Counted from the first letter of the stretch, positions 12,076 through 20,635 are shown. The stretch: DNA of 64,000 bases from Pseudomonas sp. W4I3 (GCF_030816195.1 NZ_JAUSXS010000001.1:5417501-5481500), one strand, 5' to 3'. The notes: generated by a model from the letters alone, not told the origin. Numbers and translations are program-made.

Positions 12076-13554
12076 CTACTTGCGTTTGCTGCCACCGAGC
12101 AACGAGCCTAACAAGCCACGCACCAGCTGCCGCCCCATCTGATTGGCGGCCTGCTGCATGGCGGATTTCAGCGCCTTGCCTGCTGCGGTTCCCAGGAACG
12201 CGCCGGCCTTGTCGGTGAAGCTGGGTTCTTCGGTCGCCGGCTTGGCCTCCTCGGTCGGCCCCAATTCCTTGCGCGCCATCAGCACTTCATAGGCTGATTC
12301 GCGGTCAATTGGCTTGTCATACCGGCCCTGCAGCGGCGAACTGGCGACCAACGCCGCACGTTCGGCCTCGGTGAGCGGCCCGATCCGCGACTGTGGCGGT
12401 GCGACCAATACGCGCTGGACTACTTCCGGCGTGCCCTTTTCCTGCAAGGTGCCCACCAACGCCTCACCGGTGCCCAACTCGGTCAGCACCGCCAGGGCAT
12501 CAAATGCCGGGTTGGGCCGGAATCCGTCCGCCACCGCCCGCAGGGATTTCTGCTCCTTGGTGGTGAATGCCCGCAGGCCATGCTGAATCCGCAGCCCCAG
12601 TTGCGCCAGTACCGTGTCGGGCAAATCGCCCGGCGACTGGGTGACGAAATACACACCCACGCCTTTGGAGCGAATCAACCGCACTACCTGCTCCAAACGG
12701 TCCTGCAGCGCCTTGGGCGTATCGGCGAACAACAAGTGCGCCTCGTCGAAAAACAGCGCCAACAGCGGTTTTTCCGCATCACCGCGCTCCGGTAACTGCT
12801 CGAACAGTTCCGCCAGCAGCCACAGCAGAAACGTCGCGTAGACCTTCGGCGCATCGTGCACCAAGCGGCTGGCGTCCAGCAGATGGATACGCCCGCGCCC
12901 GTCGCTGGCGGGCTGCAAAATATCTTCGAGTTGCAGGGCCGGCTCGCCAAACAACGCTTCGGCGCCCTGCTGCTCCAGCACCGCGAGGCGCCGCAACAAC
13001 GCCTGACTGGAACCGGTGGTCATCAACGCTGCGTCGTCGCCCAACAGTTCAGGGTGATAGCGCAGGTGGTTGAGCAAGGCCTTGAGATCTTTAAGGTCCA
13101 GCAGCAACAACCCTTCACGGTCGGCCACCTTGAATGTCGCGTACAGCGCCGACTGCTGGCTGTCGGTGAGTTCCAAGAGGCTGCCGAGCAACAACGGCCC
13201 CATTTCGCTGATGGTGGTGCGCAACGGATGACCGGACTGCCCGTGGATATCCCACAGGGTGACTGGATAAGCCTTGGGCGCGTAATTAAGGAAGGGCATA
13301 CCGGCGATACGTTCGGCGACTTTGCCCTGGGGGTTGGCCGCAGCGCCCAGGCCGCAAAGGTCGCCCTTGATGTCGGCGGCAAAGACCGCCACGCCCGCAT
13401 CACTGAAGGCTTCGGCCAGGCGCTGCAAGGTGACGGTCTTGCCGGTGCCCGTAGCGCCGGCGATCAACCCGTGACGGTTGGCCAGACGGATGGGCTGGGC
13501 GATGGGCAGGCCATCTGGGCCGGCACCGATAAGCAGTTGTGTGGAGTCAGGCAT
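12076..13554 (-). CDS. HerA-like ATPase/helicase (DUF853, YjgR type)
   Basis: A 492-residue P-loop ATPase. Walker A GATGTGKT is at residues 33-40, and LLALFFDEAHLL (about residue 268) supplies Walker B and the catalytic Glu. A later VYFVTQSPGDLPDTV segment fits the sensor region of FtsK/HerA ATPases. The C-terminal 90 residues are low-complexity and end in a basic Gly-rich tail (LLGSLLGGSKRK), as in YjgR. The molecular role is unproven; HerA relatives act as hexameric DNA translocases. The gene converges on the DciA-like gene and is divergent from a chemoreceptor. Confidence 0.88.
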   Translation of the reverse strand: MPDSTQLLIGAGPDGLPIAQPIRLANRHGLIAGATGTGKTVTLQRLAEAFSDAGVAVFAADIKGDLCGLGAAANPQGKVAERIAGMPFLNYAPKAYPVTLWDIHGQSGHPLRTTISEMGPLLLGSLLELTDSQQSALYATFKVADREGLLLLDLKDLKALLNHLRYHPELLGDDAALMTTGSSQALLRRLAVLEQQGAEALFGEPALQLEDILQPASDGRGRIHLLDASRLVHDAPKVYATFLLWLLAELFEQLPERGDAEKPLLALFFDEAHLLFADTPKALQDRLEQVVRLIRSKGVGVYFVTQSPGDLPDTVLAQLGLRIQHGLRAFTTKEQKSLRAVADGFRPNPAFDALAVLTELGTGEALVGTLQEKGTPEVVQRVLVAPPQSRIGPLTEAERAALVASSPLQGRYDKPIDRESAYEVLMARKELGPTEEAKPATEEPSFTDKAGAFLGTAAGKALKSAMQQAANQMGRQLVRGLLGSLLGGSKRK

Positions 13555-13653
13555 TTCGTCACCTATGGTTAATCTTTAGTGCAGCGGGGTCGATACAGAC
13601 TATGTGAAACCTACAAAGTCTAAAAATAGGACAGATATTTCCTACAGGTGCCC

Positions 13654-13669
13654 CTGGTGCAAGCACCAG
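13654..13669. promoter_or_regulatory. 16-bp palindrome upstream of the chemoreceptor gene
   Basis: CTGGTGC-AA-GCACCAG is a perfect palindrome 90 bases before the chemoreceptor start, in the 204-base gap shared with the divergent HerA-like gene. It is a candidate operator. A T-run begins ten bases after it, so a weak terminator-like role cannot be excluded. Confidence 0.4.
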
Positions 13670-13758
13670 AAGTACCACACCTTTTTTGACGCTGCCATTT
13701 TTGCGCATCCGACCAGGACGCGCCTCGAATATCAAGACCTTAGCGGACCCTACAAGCC

Positions 13759-15648
13759 ATGAATAAAAACCTGCGCTTCAGCCATAAAATTTTGCTTGCA
13801 GCCTCCCTTATCGTCATCGCCGCCTTCGCGTTATTTACGCTTTATAACGATTACCTTCAGCGCAATGCGATTCGTGAAGACCTCAACAGCTACCTGCATG
13901 AAATGGGCGACGTCACCGCCGGCAGTATTCAGACCTGGCTCAACGGGCGCATCGCTCTGGTGGAAAACGCCGCACAGAATATCGCCCTCAATCCCGATCC
14001 ATCGGTGGTTGCCAGCCTGCTGGAACAGAAAGCACTGACCTCGTCGTTCATGGCGACCTACGTCGGCGACAGCCAGGGCACCTTCACCATCCGTCCCGAC
14101 ACCAAGATGCCCGACGGTTTCGACCCGCGTGTTCGCCCCTGGTACAAGGGCGCCCAGACCAGCAACGGCTCGACCTTGACCGAGCCCTATATCGACGCGG
14201 CCACGGGCCAACTGATTATTTCCATCGCCACACCGAGTGCCAAGGCCGGCCAGAGCATCGGCGTGGTCGGCGGCGACTTGAGCCTGCAGACCCTGGTGGA
14301 CAACATTGGCGCACTGGACCTGGGGGGCATGGGTTACGCGTTCCTGGTCAGCGCCGACGGCAAAGTGCTGGTGCACCCGGACAAAGCCCTGGTGATGAAG
14401 ACCCTGGCGGACGTCTACCCGAAAGACACACCTAAAATCAGCACCGACTTCAGCGAAGTTCAGGCGAACGGCAAGGCCAATATCGTGACGTTCACCCCTA
14501 TCAAGGGACTGCCCTCGGTGAACTGGTACCTGGGCATCTCGGTGGATAAAGACAAGTCGTTCGCCATGCTCAGTGAATTCCGTACCTCGGCGGTCATCGC
14601 CACGATCATCGCCGTGGTGATCATCATCGCGTTGCTGGGCATGTTGATCCGCGTGTTGCTGCAACCGCTGCACGTGATGACCCGGGCCATGGAGGACATT
14701 GCCGACGGCGAAGGCGACCTGACCCGACGCCTGACCATCCAGAACAACGACGAATTCGGCACGCTGGGTACGGCGTTCAACCGTTTCGTCGAGCGCATTC
14801 ATACCTCGATCCGCGAAGTGTCGTCGGCCACCGAACAAGTCAATGAAGTCGCACTGCGGGTGGTCAGCGCCTCCAACTCATCGATGGTCAATTCGGACGA
14901 ACAGGCCAACCGCACCAACAGCGTCGCGGCGGCGATCAACCAACTGGGCGCGGCCGCTCAGGAAATTGCCCGTAACGCGGCGCAAGCCTCCAACCAGGCC
15001 AGCGATGCGCGGCATCTGGCCGAAGACGGCCAGCAGGTAGTGGAGCGCAATATCAAGGCGATGACCCAGCTGTCGAGCATGATCAGCGCCTCCAGCACCA
15101 ATATCGAGGAGCTGAACAGCAAGACGGTGAATATCGGCCAGATTCTGGAAGTGATCACCAGTATTTCCCAGCAGACCAACTTGCTCGCGCTCAACGCTGC
15201 CATCGAAGCCGCGCGTGCCGGCGAAGCCGGCCGCGGGTTCGCGGTGGTGGCCGATGAAGTGCGCAACCTGGCGCATCGCACCCAGGAATCGGCGCAACAG
15301 GTGCAAAAGATGATCGAGGAACTGCAAGTCGGCGCCCGCGACTCGGTGAGCACCATGAGTGAAAGCCAGCGCCACAGCCAGGACAGCGTGGAAATCGCCA
15401 ACCTGGCCGGCGAACGCTTGAACAGCGTGACTCAACGCATTGGCGAAATCGACGGCATGAACCAGTCCGTGGCCACTGCCACCGAGGAACAGACGTCGGT
15501 GGTGGAGTCGATCAACATGGACATCACCGAAATCAACACCCTCAACCAGGAAGGCGTGGAAAACCTGCAATCGACGCTGCGCGCCTGCTCGGACCTGGAG
15601 CGCCAGGCTGCACGCTTGAAGCAAATGGTGGGTAGCTTCAGGATCTGA
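13759..15648 (+). CDS. Methyl-accepting chemotaxis protein with a dCache_1 amino-acid-type sensor domain
   Basis: A 629-residue chemoreceptor of the PctA/PctB/PctC type. TM1 is about residues 11-30, the periplasmic dCache domain about 35-275, TM2 about 278-302, followed by HAMP and a full signalling hairpin with the conserved tip (NLLALNAAIEAARAG). The dCache amino-acid motif is largely present: R126, W128, Y129, Y144 and D173 align at the same numbers as I recall for PctA. Position 121 is Phe instead of Tyr. The likely ligand is therefore an L-amino acid or a related amine, with altered preference possible. No clear FliA promoter was found upstream. Confidence 0.93.
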   Translation: MNKNLRFSHKILLAASLIVIAAFALFTLYNDYLQRNAIREDLNSYLHEMGDVTAGSIQTWLNGRIALVENAAQNIALNPDPSVVASLLEQKALTSSFMATYVGDSQGTFTIRPDTKMPDGFDPRVRPWYKGAQTSNGSTLTEPYIDAATGQLIISIATPSAKAGQSIGVVGGDLSLQTLVDNIGALDLGGMGYAFLVSADGKVLVHPDKALVMKTLADVYPKDTPKISTDFSEVQANGKANIVTFTPIKGLPSVNWYLGISVDKDKSFAMLSEFRTSAVIATIIAVVIIIALLGMLIRVLLQPLHVMTRAMEDIADGEGDLTRRLTIQNNDEFGTLGTAFNRFVERIHTSIREVSSATEQVNEVALRVVSASNSSMVNSDEQANRTNSVAAAINQLGAAAQEIARNAAQASNQASDARHLAEDGQQVVERNIKAMTQLSSMISASSTNIEELNSKTVNIGQILEVITSISQQTNLLALNAAIEAARAGEAGRGFAVVADEVRNLAHRTQESAQQVQKMIEELQVGARDSVSTMSESQRHSQDSVEIANLAGERLNSVTQRIGEIDGMNQSVATATEEQTSVVESINMDITEINTLNQEGVENLQSTLRACSDLERQAARLKQMVGSFRI

Positions 15649-15695
15649 TAGATACCCAGCCCCATGTGAGATACCAGTCCGTTAAGGCTTTTTGT

Positions 15696-15792
15696 GTAGG
15701 AGCGAGCTTGCTCGCGAAGAACTCAGGGCCCCGGCGTCTATCCAGAATGGACGCGTTGCCTGGACGTTTTTCGCGAGCAAGCTCGCTCCTAC
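15696..15792. repeat. REPIN of the GTAGGAGCGAGCTTGC family
   Basis: Inverted pair of REPs: GTAGGAGCGAGCTTGC at the left and its reverse complement at the right, GTAGGA ends outward, about 53 bases between cores. A second copy of this family is at 60857-60953. Confidence 0.9.
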
Positions 15793-15881
15793 AGAGGACC
15801 ACTTTCTGGTATTCGGGCGTGCCCGCGTCCCAATCCCGATCGAACATCTATCCTTACCTCAGGTCCACGTTAAGGAGAGCA

Positions 15882-15917
15882 ATGGATCGGAGGGATGTTC
15901 ATCGTGCATATCGCTGA
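15882..15917 (+). other. Possible short upstream ORF overlapping the glycosyltransferase start
   Basis: ATG 15882 sits 3 bases after a strong AAGGAGAG and encodes only MDRRDVHRAYR before TGA at 15915-15917, in a different frame from the glycosyltransferase. Its stop lies about 11 bases inside that gene. It may be a leader peptide that couples translation, or a chance ribosome site. Confidence 0.3.
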
Positions 15918-17016
15918 CATAACCATGTTCTACGCCCCGGCCAGCGGTGGCGTACGCACTTATCTGGACGCCAAGCACCGGCGCCTGGCGCTCAAGCCTG
16001 GCATTCGCCACAGCCTGCTGGTGCCTGGGGCCCACTTGAGCGAGCGAGACGGTATCTTCGAGGTGCCGGCGCCGCCGCTGCCCTTCGGCAAAGGCTACCG
16101 CTTCCCCCTGCGCCTGGCGCCTTGGCGAAACGTCCTGCACGATTTACAGCCTGATCTGATCGAAGTCGGCGATCCGTACCTGACCGCCTGGGCCGCCCTG
16201 GACGCCCGGCGCCAGCTCGACGTACCGGTCATCGGCTTTTATCACTCCGACCTTCCGCTGCTGGTGCGCAACCGCATGGGCGCCTGGTTTACCCCCAACG
16301 TCGAAGCTTATGTCAGCAAACTCTATGGGAATTTTGACCGGGTACTGGCCCCCAGCCAGGTGATGGCCGACAAACTCAGCGGGCTTGGGGTGAAAAACGT
16401 CTTCGTACAGCCATTGGGCGTTGACCTGCAAACCTTCACCCCCGCCGTGCGCGACCCCGGCCTGCGCGCCGAACTGGGGATCGATGAAGACACCCGGCTG
16501 CTGATTTTCGCCGGCCGTGGTTCCAAAGAAAAAAACCTGCCGGTGCTGCTCAATTGCATGAAACGCCTGGGCGAAGGTTACCACCTGCTGCTGGTGGGCT
16601 CCGGTATGCCGGCCAGCGTGCCGGACAACGTCACCGTGGTCGACGGCTTCCGCCCGGCCCAGCATGTTGCTCGCTTAATGGCCAGTGCCGATGCGCTGCT
16701 GCATGGTGGCGACCAGGAAACCTTTGGCCTGGTCATTCTGGAAGCCATGGCCTGTGGCATCCCGGTGGTCGCCGTTGCGGCAGGCGCTTTCACCGAGATT
16801 GTCGACGAGCGCTGCGGTCTGCTTTGCGCGCCCAACAACCCAAAAGCCATGGCCGATGCGGTCCGCGAACTGTTCGGCGCCGACAGTCGCCGCCTTGGGG
16901 AACAGGCTCGGCGCCATGTGGAACAGCATTACGCGTGGGATGCGGTGGTGGACAGCCTGCTGGGGCACTACCACGCCGTGCTGGGTACTCACAAACCGAT
17001 GCTCGCCCATGGCTGA
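15904..17016 (+). CDS. Glycosyltransferase family 4 (GT-B fold)
   Basis: A 370-residue GT4-type glycosyltransferase. The N-terminal domain begins HIADITMFYAPASGGVRTYLD, with the glycine-rich acceptor loop. The C-terminal domain has the sugar-nucleotide binding IFAGRGSKEKN region and the EX7E motif (ETFGLVILE) followed by AMACGIPVVA. GTG 15904 is the best start since GGAGGG lies 9 bases upstream; ATG 15895 would be too close to that site. The gene overlaps the deacetylase gene by 8 bases and opens a three-gene operon. Donor and acceptor are unknown. The trio is likely to modify or export a lipid-linked sugar. Confidence 0.87.
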   Translation: MHIADITMFYAPASGGVRTYLDAKHRRLALKPGIRHSLLVPGAHLSERDGIFEVPAPPLPFGKGYRFPLRLAPWRNVLHDLQPDLIEVGDPYLTAWAALDARRQLDVPVIGFYHSDLPLLVRNRMGAWFTPNVEAYVSKLYGNFDRVLAPSQVMADKLSGLGVKNVFVQPLGVDLQTFTPAVRDPGLRAELGIDEDTRLLIFAGRGSKEKNLPVLLNCMKRLGEGYHLLLVGSGMPASVPDNVTVVDGFRPAQHVARLMASADALLHGGDQETFGLVILEAMACGIPVVAVAAGAFTEIVDERCGLLCAPNNPKAMADAVRELFGADSRRLGEQARRHVEQHYAWDAVVDSLLGHYHAVLGTHKPMLAHG

Positions 17017-17761
17017 ACGTTCGGTAATGCTGGTGCTGCATGATGTGGCGCCGAGCACTTGGGCCGATTACCGACCTTTTGTCGAGGCCGTCGATGCGCT
17101 GGGCGATGTCCCTATCACCTGGCTGGTGGTCCCGGACTTTCATCACCATAACGCCCTCGCCGCCCACGGTGACTTCCGCCGCCTGCTGGATAGCCGCGTA
17201 GCCCGCGGCGATGAACTCGCCTTGCACGGTTATTACCACTGCGACGAACAACCTCGGCCACGTACGCCAAAAGAGTGGTTCATGCGGCGCATCTATACCC
17301 ATGAAGGCGAGTTTTACCAGCTGTCCGAGGCCGAGGCGTTACTGCGCCTGACTGACGGCATTGAAGTATTCCAGCGTAATGACTGGCCGCTGCACGGGTT
17401 CGTGGCACCCGCCTGGTTGATGAGCCAGGGCACCCGACTGGCGCTGCGCCAGTTACCGCTGAGCTATACCAGCGATCCGCAGCATCTGTATCGCCTGCCT
17501 GACTTCACGCCCGTCCATGCGCCGGGCCTGGTGTGGAGCGCTCGCAGTGCGTGGCGCCGGGGCCTGTCCAAAGTGCTCAGTGATCGGCGCGAGCAGCGCT
17601 GGCAGACAGCCCCGGTGATCCGTCTGGGGTTGCACCCCGTGGACATGCGCCATGCGTTCTCGCGCAATTACTGGCTGCACACCCTGCAACGACTGCTCGA
17701 CGACGGCCGCACGCCACACACCAAGGTCGCTTGGCTGTCGACGCTGCCATGCGCCGGCTGA
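17009..17761 (+). CDS. DUF2334 polysaccharide-deacetylase-like protein
   Basis: A 250-residue protein of the NodB-like fold (DUF2334). The LVLHDVAPSTW segment near the N-terminus provides the metal-binding Asp, and ELALHGYYH at about residue 73 supplies the paired His ligands. A late RLGLHPVD carries a further His. Such proteins remove acetyl groups from amino sugars; several bacterial DUF2334 proteins are uncharacterised. ATG 17009 overlaps the stop of the glycosyltransferase (ATGGCTGA), indicating translational coupling. There is no signal peptide, so it should act in the cytoplasm on the product of its neighbour. Confidence 0.83.
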   Translation: MAERSVMLVLHDVAPSTWADYRPFVEAVDALGDVPITWLVVPDFHHHNALAAHGDFRRLLDSRVARGDELALHGYYHCDEQPRPRTPKEWFMRRIYTHEGEFYQLSEAEALLRLTDGIEVFQRNDWPLHGFVAPAWLMSQGTRLALRQLPLSYTSDPQHLYRLPDFTPVHAPGLVWSARSAWRRGLSKVLSDRREQRWQTAPVIRLGLHPVDMRHAFSRNYWLHTLQRLLDDGRTPHTKVAWLSTLPCAG

Positions 17762-18858
17762 TCTGGCTCCTGCTGGCGCTGTTGGTCGCCGTGGTGATTC
17801 CGGTGTGGCTGGGTGGCGGCGAAACCATGGCACGGCTGCGGCAGTTTCCGCTGCCCCAGTTACTGGGGATGTTTGCCATGATCATCGGCTGCTGGTTGAT
17901 CAACAGCCTGCGCATTCGCTTGTTGCTGGGCGAACAGCGAGGCAAGTTGGGATGGCGCAAAAGCCTGGGCGTGGTGATATCGACCGAGTTCGCCATGTGC
18001 GCGACGCCGGGCGGTAGCGGTGGGCCGCTGACGCTGATGGGCCTGCTGGCGCGCAATGGCATACGGCCTGCCCACGGCAGCGCGGTGTTTGCCATGGACC
18101 AATTGAGTGACTTGCTGTTTTTCCTCTGCGCACTGCTGGGCATCGTGCTGTACGCGTTGTTCCATAGCCTCAGCCCGCGCCTGGAGTGGCTGCTGGGGGT
18201 CAGTGCGGTGTCGATGATCGGTGGCGTCGTCGGTTGCCTGATGGTAGTGCGCTTTCACCGCCGGCTGATTCGCCTGGCCGGGCGGGTGCTCAAGGCCCTG
18301 CATGTGCGCGTCGGCACGCGTCGGCGCTGGGCCCGCCAGTTGCTGCGCTTCCTCGCGGCATTCACCCAGACGCTGAAATTGCCCTGGCCCACGCTGCTCG
18401 GCGTGTTTGCGCTGACCAGCCTGCATTGGCTGATACGCTACAGCGTGTTGTACCTGGCGCTAAGAGGGCTGGGGGGTGATGTGCAGTGGGCCTGGAGTTT
18501 CCTGATCCAGATGCTGTCCTTGACCGCAGGTCAATTCAGCCTGTTGCCCGGCGGGGCCGGGGCGGCGGAGTTAACGTCGGCGGCCTTGCTGGCGCCCATG
18601 GTGGGCAAATCCACGGCAGCGGCGGCGATTCTGATCTGGCGCGCAGTGACCTACTACTTCTATCTGCTGGCCGGTGCGCCTGTGTTTCTGTTGATGGTAG
18701 GCAAACCGCTGCTCAAGCGTCTTTTCCAGGGGCCGCGGGCGGCTTCTCGGGTTCCTGCAACTGCTCCCACAACTGGGCAGCGCCCGGAAATTCAGTACCG
18801 TCATCGGCGCCCAGCGCGTCCGGGTCGTAGCGACTCAGACACCCCTCGCCCACTGTAG
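17749..18858 (+). CDS. Flippase-like membrane protein (UPF0104/LPG-synthase TM domain family)
   Basis: A 369-residue polytopic protein with about eight hydrophobic segments and the family motif TPGGSGGPLTLMGLLAR near residue 85, plus QFSLLPGGAGAAELTSAALL near 265. These loops are typical of the AglD/MprF-type flippase-like superfamily, proposed to move or modify lipid-linked substrates. It overlaps the deacetylase gene by 13 bases (ATG 17749). The last 48 residues are hydrophilic, Arg/Pro-rich and unlike the rest; they lie exactly opposite a small gene on the other strand, so the tail may be a by-product of convergent overlap. Confidence 0.82.
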   Translation: MRRLIWLLLALLVAVVIPVWLGGGETMARLRQFPLPQLLGMFAMIIGCWLINSLRIRLLLGEQRGKLGWRKSLGVVISTEFAMCATPGGSGGPLTLMGLLARNGIRPAHGSAVFAMDQLSDLLFFLCALLGIVLYALFHSLSPRLEWLLGVSAVSMIGGVVGCLMVVRFHRRLIRLAGRVLKALHVRVGTRRRWARQLLRFLAAFTQTLKLPWPTLLGVFALTSLHWLIRYSVLYLALRGLGGDVQWAWSFLIQMLSLTAGQFSLLPGGAGAAELTSAALLAPMVGKSTAAAAILIWRAVTYYFYLLAGAPVFLLMVGKPLLKRLFQGPRAASRVPATAPTTGQRPEIQYRHRRPARPGRSDSDTPRPL

Positions 18859-18898
18859 CGGGTGGCCTGGATGTCGCCTTGTCGAGTGGATCAGTCAT
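18713..18898 (-). CDS. Small acidic protein, unknown function, antisense to the flippase 3' end
   Basis: Sixty-one codons starting MTDPLDKATSRPPATVGEGC and ending PPAAPGKDA. An AGGAG lies 8 bases before the ATG, and the composition (acidic, with CLSRYDPDALGADDGTEFPGA) looks like a genuine cytosolic protein rather than an antisense translation. It overlaps the flippase gene tail to tail by 146 bases. The purU terminator lies just upstream of it, so it needs its own promoter. I know no function. Confidence 0.6.
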   Translation of the reverse strand: MTDPLDKATSRPPATVGEGCLSRYDPDALGADDGTEFPGAAQLWEQLQEPEKPPAAPGKDA

Positions 18899-18913
18899 GG
18901 TCGGCTCCTGAAC

Positions 18914-18951
18914 ATAAAAAAGGGCCCGTAGAGTTTTACTCCCGGGCCCCT
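18914..18951 (-). terminator. Rho-independent terminator after purU
   Basis: On the minus strand GGGCCCGGGAG...CTACGGGCCC is followed by a T-run (complement of AAAAAA at 18916-18921), 25 bases after the purU stop. Confidence 0.85.
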
Positions 18952-18975
18952 GCTTGTTCAATCACAACGCGCTGA

Positions 18976-19824
18976 TCAGAACACCACGGTCTTGTTGCCG
19001 TGCACCAACACGCGATCTTCCAAGTGATACCGCAAACCGCGCGCCAGCACCATCTTCTCGACGTCACGACCGAAACGCACCATGTCTTCGATGCTGTCGC
19101 TGTGGCTGACACGAACCACGTCCTGCTCGATGATCGGACCGGCGTCCAGTTCTTCGGTGACATAGTGGCAGGTCGCGCCGATCAACTTCACGCCGCGCAG
19201 GGACGCCTGGTGATAAGGCTTGGCACCCACGAACGAAGGCAGGAAGCTGTGGTGAATATTGATCACCTTGCCGGCGTATTCGCGGCACAGTTCCGGCGGC
19301 AGGATCTGCATGTAGCGCGCCAGCACCACCACGTCGGCGTCGTGCTGTTTGACCAGGCGGGACACCTCGGCGAAGGCAGGCTCCTTGTCCTGCGGGTTGA
19401 CCGGCACGTGGTAATACGGGATGCCATGCCATTCGACCATGCTGCGCAGGTCATCGTGGTTGGAGATCACACAGGCGATCTCGCAGTCGAGTTCATCGCT
19501 GTGCCAGCGGTGCAGAAGGTCCGCCAGGCAATGGGATTCACGGCTGGCCATCAGGACGACGCGTTTTTTCTGCTCGGTGTCGGTGATGTGCCAGGTCATC
19601 GAAAACTCTTCGGCGATCGGCGCAAACGCCTCGCGAAAGGCTTCCAGACCAAAAGGCAATGTATCGGCACGGATTTCGTGACGCATGAAAAACCAACCGC
19701 TGAGATCATCCGAGTGATGGCTCGCCTCGGTGATCCAACCGTTATGAGAAGCCAGAAAGTTACTGACCTTGGCAACGATGCCAACCCGGTCCGGGCAAGC
19801 AATCACCAGCCGAAAAGTGCGCAT
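18976..19824 (-). CDS. purU: Formyltetrahydrofolate deformylase
   Basis: A 282-residue PurU, which hydrolyses 10-formyl-THF to THF and formate and balances one-carbon pools. The N-terminal ACT domain begins MRTFRLVIACPDRVGIVAKV. The C-terminal formyltransferase-like domain carries the N-H-D catalytic set: Asn and His in INIHHSFLPSF and Asp in EELDAGPIIEQD. The start at 19824 gives the standard N-terminus; the frame is open for 12 more codons. Many Pseudomonas have several purU paralogues, including ones beside formaldehyde or glycine-betaine genes. This one stands alone with its own terminator. Confidence 0.94.
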   Translation of the reverse strand: MRTFRLVIACPDRVGIVAKVSNFLASHNGWITEASHHSDDLSGWFFMRHEIRADTLPFGLEAFREAFAPIAEEFSMTWHITDTEQKKRVVLMASRESHCLADLLHRWHSDELDCEIACVISNHDDLRSMVEWHGIPYYHVPVNPQDKEPAFAEVSRLVKQHDADVVVLARYMQILPPELCREYAGKVINIHHSFLPSFVGAKPYHQASLRGVKLIGATCHYVTEELDAGPIIEQDVVRVSHSDSIEDMVRFGRDVEKMVLARGLRYHLEDRVLVHGNKTVVF

Positions 19825-20095
19825 TAGGGGGAAACTCCAGAACTTCACAAAGGCCGCCATTCTAGCGATTGCGCAGAAAAACTGCAGTACTCCTTGCGCC
19901 TTATTCTGAACCCCAACGACAGCAACAGCCCTTAATAGCGTAAGGTTTTACCACCGGTATATGCCCGTGCCCGGGTTAACTCGGCACTTAGCAGCATTAA
20001 GGCAATTGTTGTTAGCGGCTCGCCTGATAATTAACTCGATTGCAGAGCGCAGCCGCAAACATTCAATGTAATTCACCTAAATAGCCGGTTAAATG

Positions 20096-20124
20096 TTTAC
20101 TTGATCAAATTGCCTGACTATTAT
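20096..20124 (+). promoter_or_regulatory. Putative sigma-70 promoter of mvaT
   Basis: TTTACT, 17 bases, TATTAT, ending 46 bases before the mvaT start. The 346-base gap upstream is unusually AT-rich for this genome, which fits autoregulation by an H-NS-like protein. I saw no other gene in the gap. Confidence 0.55.
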
Positions 20125-20170
20125 TAGGCCACTCACCCTGTCAATCAGCGTTCTACATAAGGTAGTCCAC

Positions 20171-20512
20171 ATGTCTCTGATCAACGAATATCGCGCCACC
20201 GAAGAAGCTATCAAAGAGCTGCAAGCCCGTTTGAAGAACCTGTCGCAAGACGACAAGCTGAAAACCGAGCTGGAATTCGAAGGCAAACTGCGCACCCTGA
20301 TGGGCGAATACTCCAAATCCCTGCGTGACATCATCGCGCTGCTCGATCCGGAATCGAAAGTTAAAGCACCGCGCGGCGCTGTGAAAACTACCGGCACCAA
20401 ACGTGCTCGCAAGGTCAAGCAATACAAAAACCCGCACAACGGTGAAGTGATTGAAACCAAAGGTGGCAATCACAAGACTCTGAAAAGAGTGGAAAGCCAA
20501 GTGGGGCGGTGA
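20171..20512 (+). CDS. mvaT: MvaT-family H-NS-like xenogeneic silencer, with a frameshifted C-terminus
   Basis: The first 105 residues are a normal MvaT: an N-terminal coiled-coil (MSLINEYRATEEAIKELQARL) for oligomerisation and the AT-pincer DNA-binding residues R80, G99 and N100. After HKTLK the frame reads RVESQVGR and stops, giving 113 residues. Removing one A from AAAA at 20483-20486 restores EWKAKWGGDVVEGWATLLG and a stop at 20544-20546, the usual 124-residue length. The lost tail is the last helix of the DNA-binding domain. So this is either a sequencing error or a damaged silencer; loss of MvaT in Pseudomonas derepresses horizontally acquired genes. Confidence 0.92.
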   Translation: MSLINEYRATEEAIKELQARLKNLSQDDKLKTELEFEGKLRTLMGEYSKSLRDIIALLDPESKVKAPRGAVKTTGTKRARKVKQYKNPHNGEVIETKGGNHKTLKRVESQVGR

Positions 20513-20581
20513 CGTGGTTGAAGGTTGGGCTACCCTGCTGGGCTAAGCCTGGTCGGATTCACACCCGATACGCAACACATT

Positions 20582-20608
20582 AAAAACGCCAGCTTGCTGG
20601 CGTTTTTT
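20582..20608. terminator. Bidirectional terminator between mvaT and sbcB
   Basis: AAAAACGCCAGC-TT-GCTGGCGTTTTTT: perfect 8-base GC-rich stem with A-run and T-run on opposite sides, placed between two convergent genes. Confidence 0.93.
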
Positions 20609-20635
20609 ATTGTCTGGTTTTTTTGCAGTTGCCCG

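Noticed and set aside
18713..18858. A frameshift as explanation for the odd flippase C-terminus
   Set aside because: No alternative frame gives a recognisable continuation; overlap with the small antisense gene explains the composition better.
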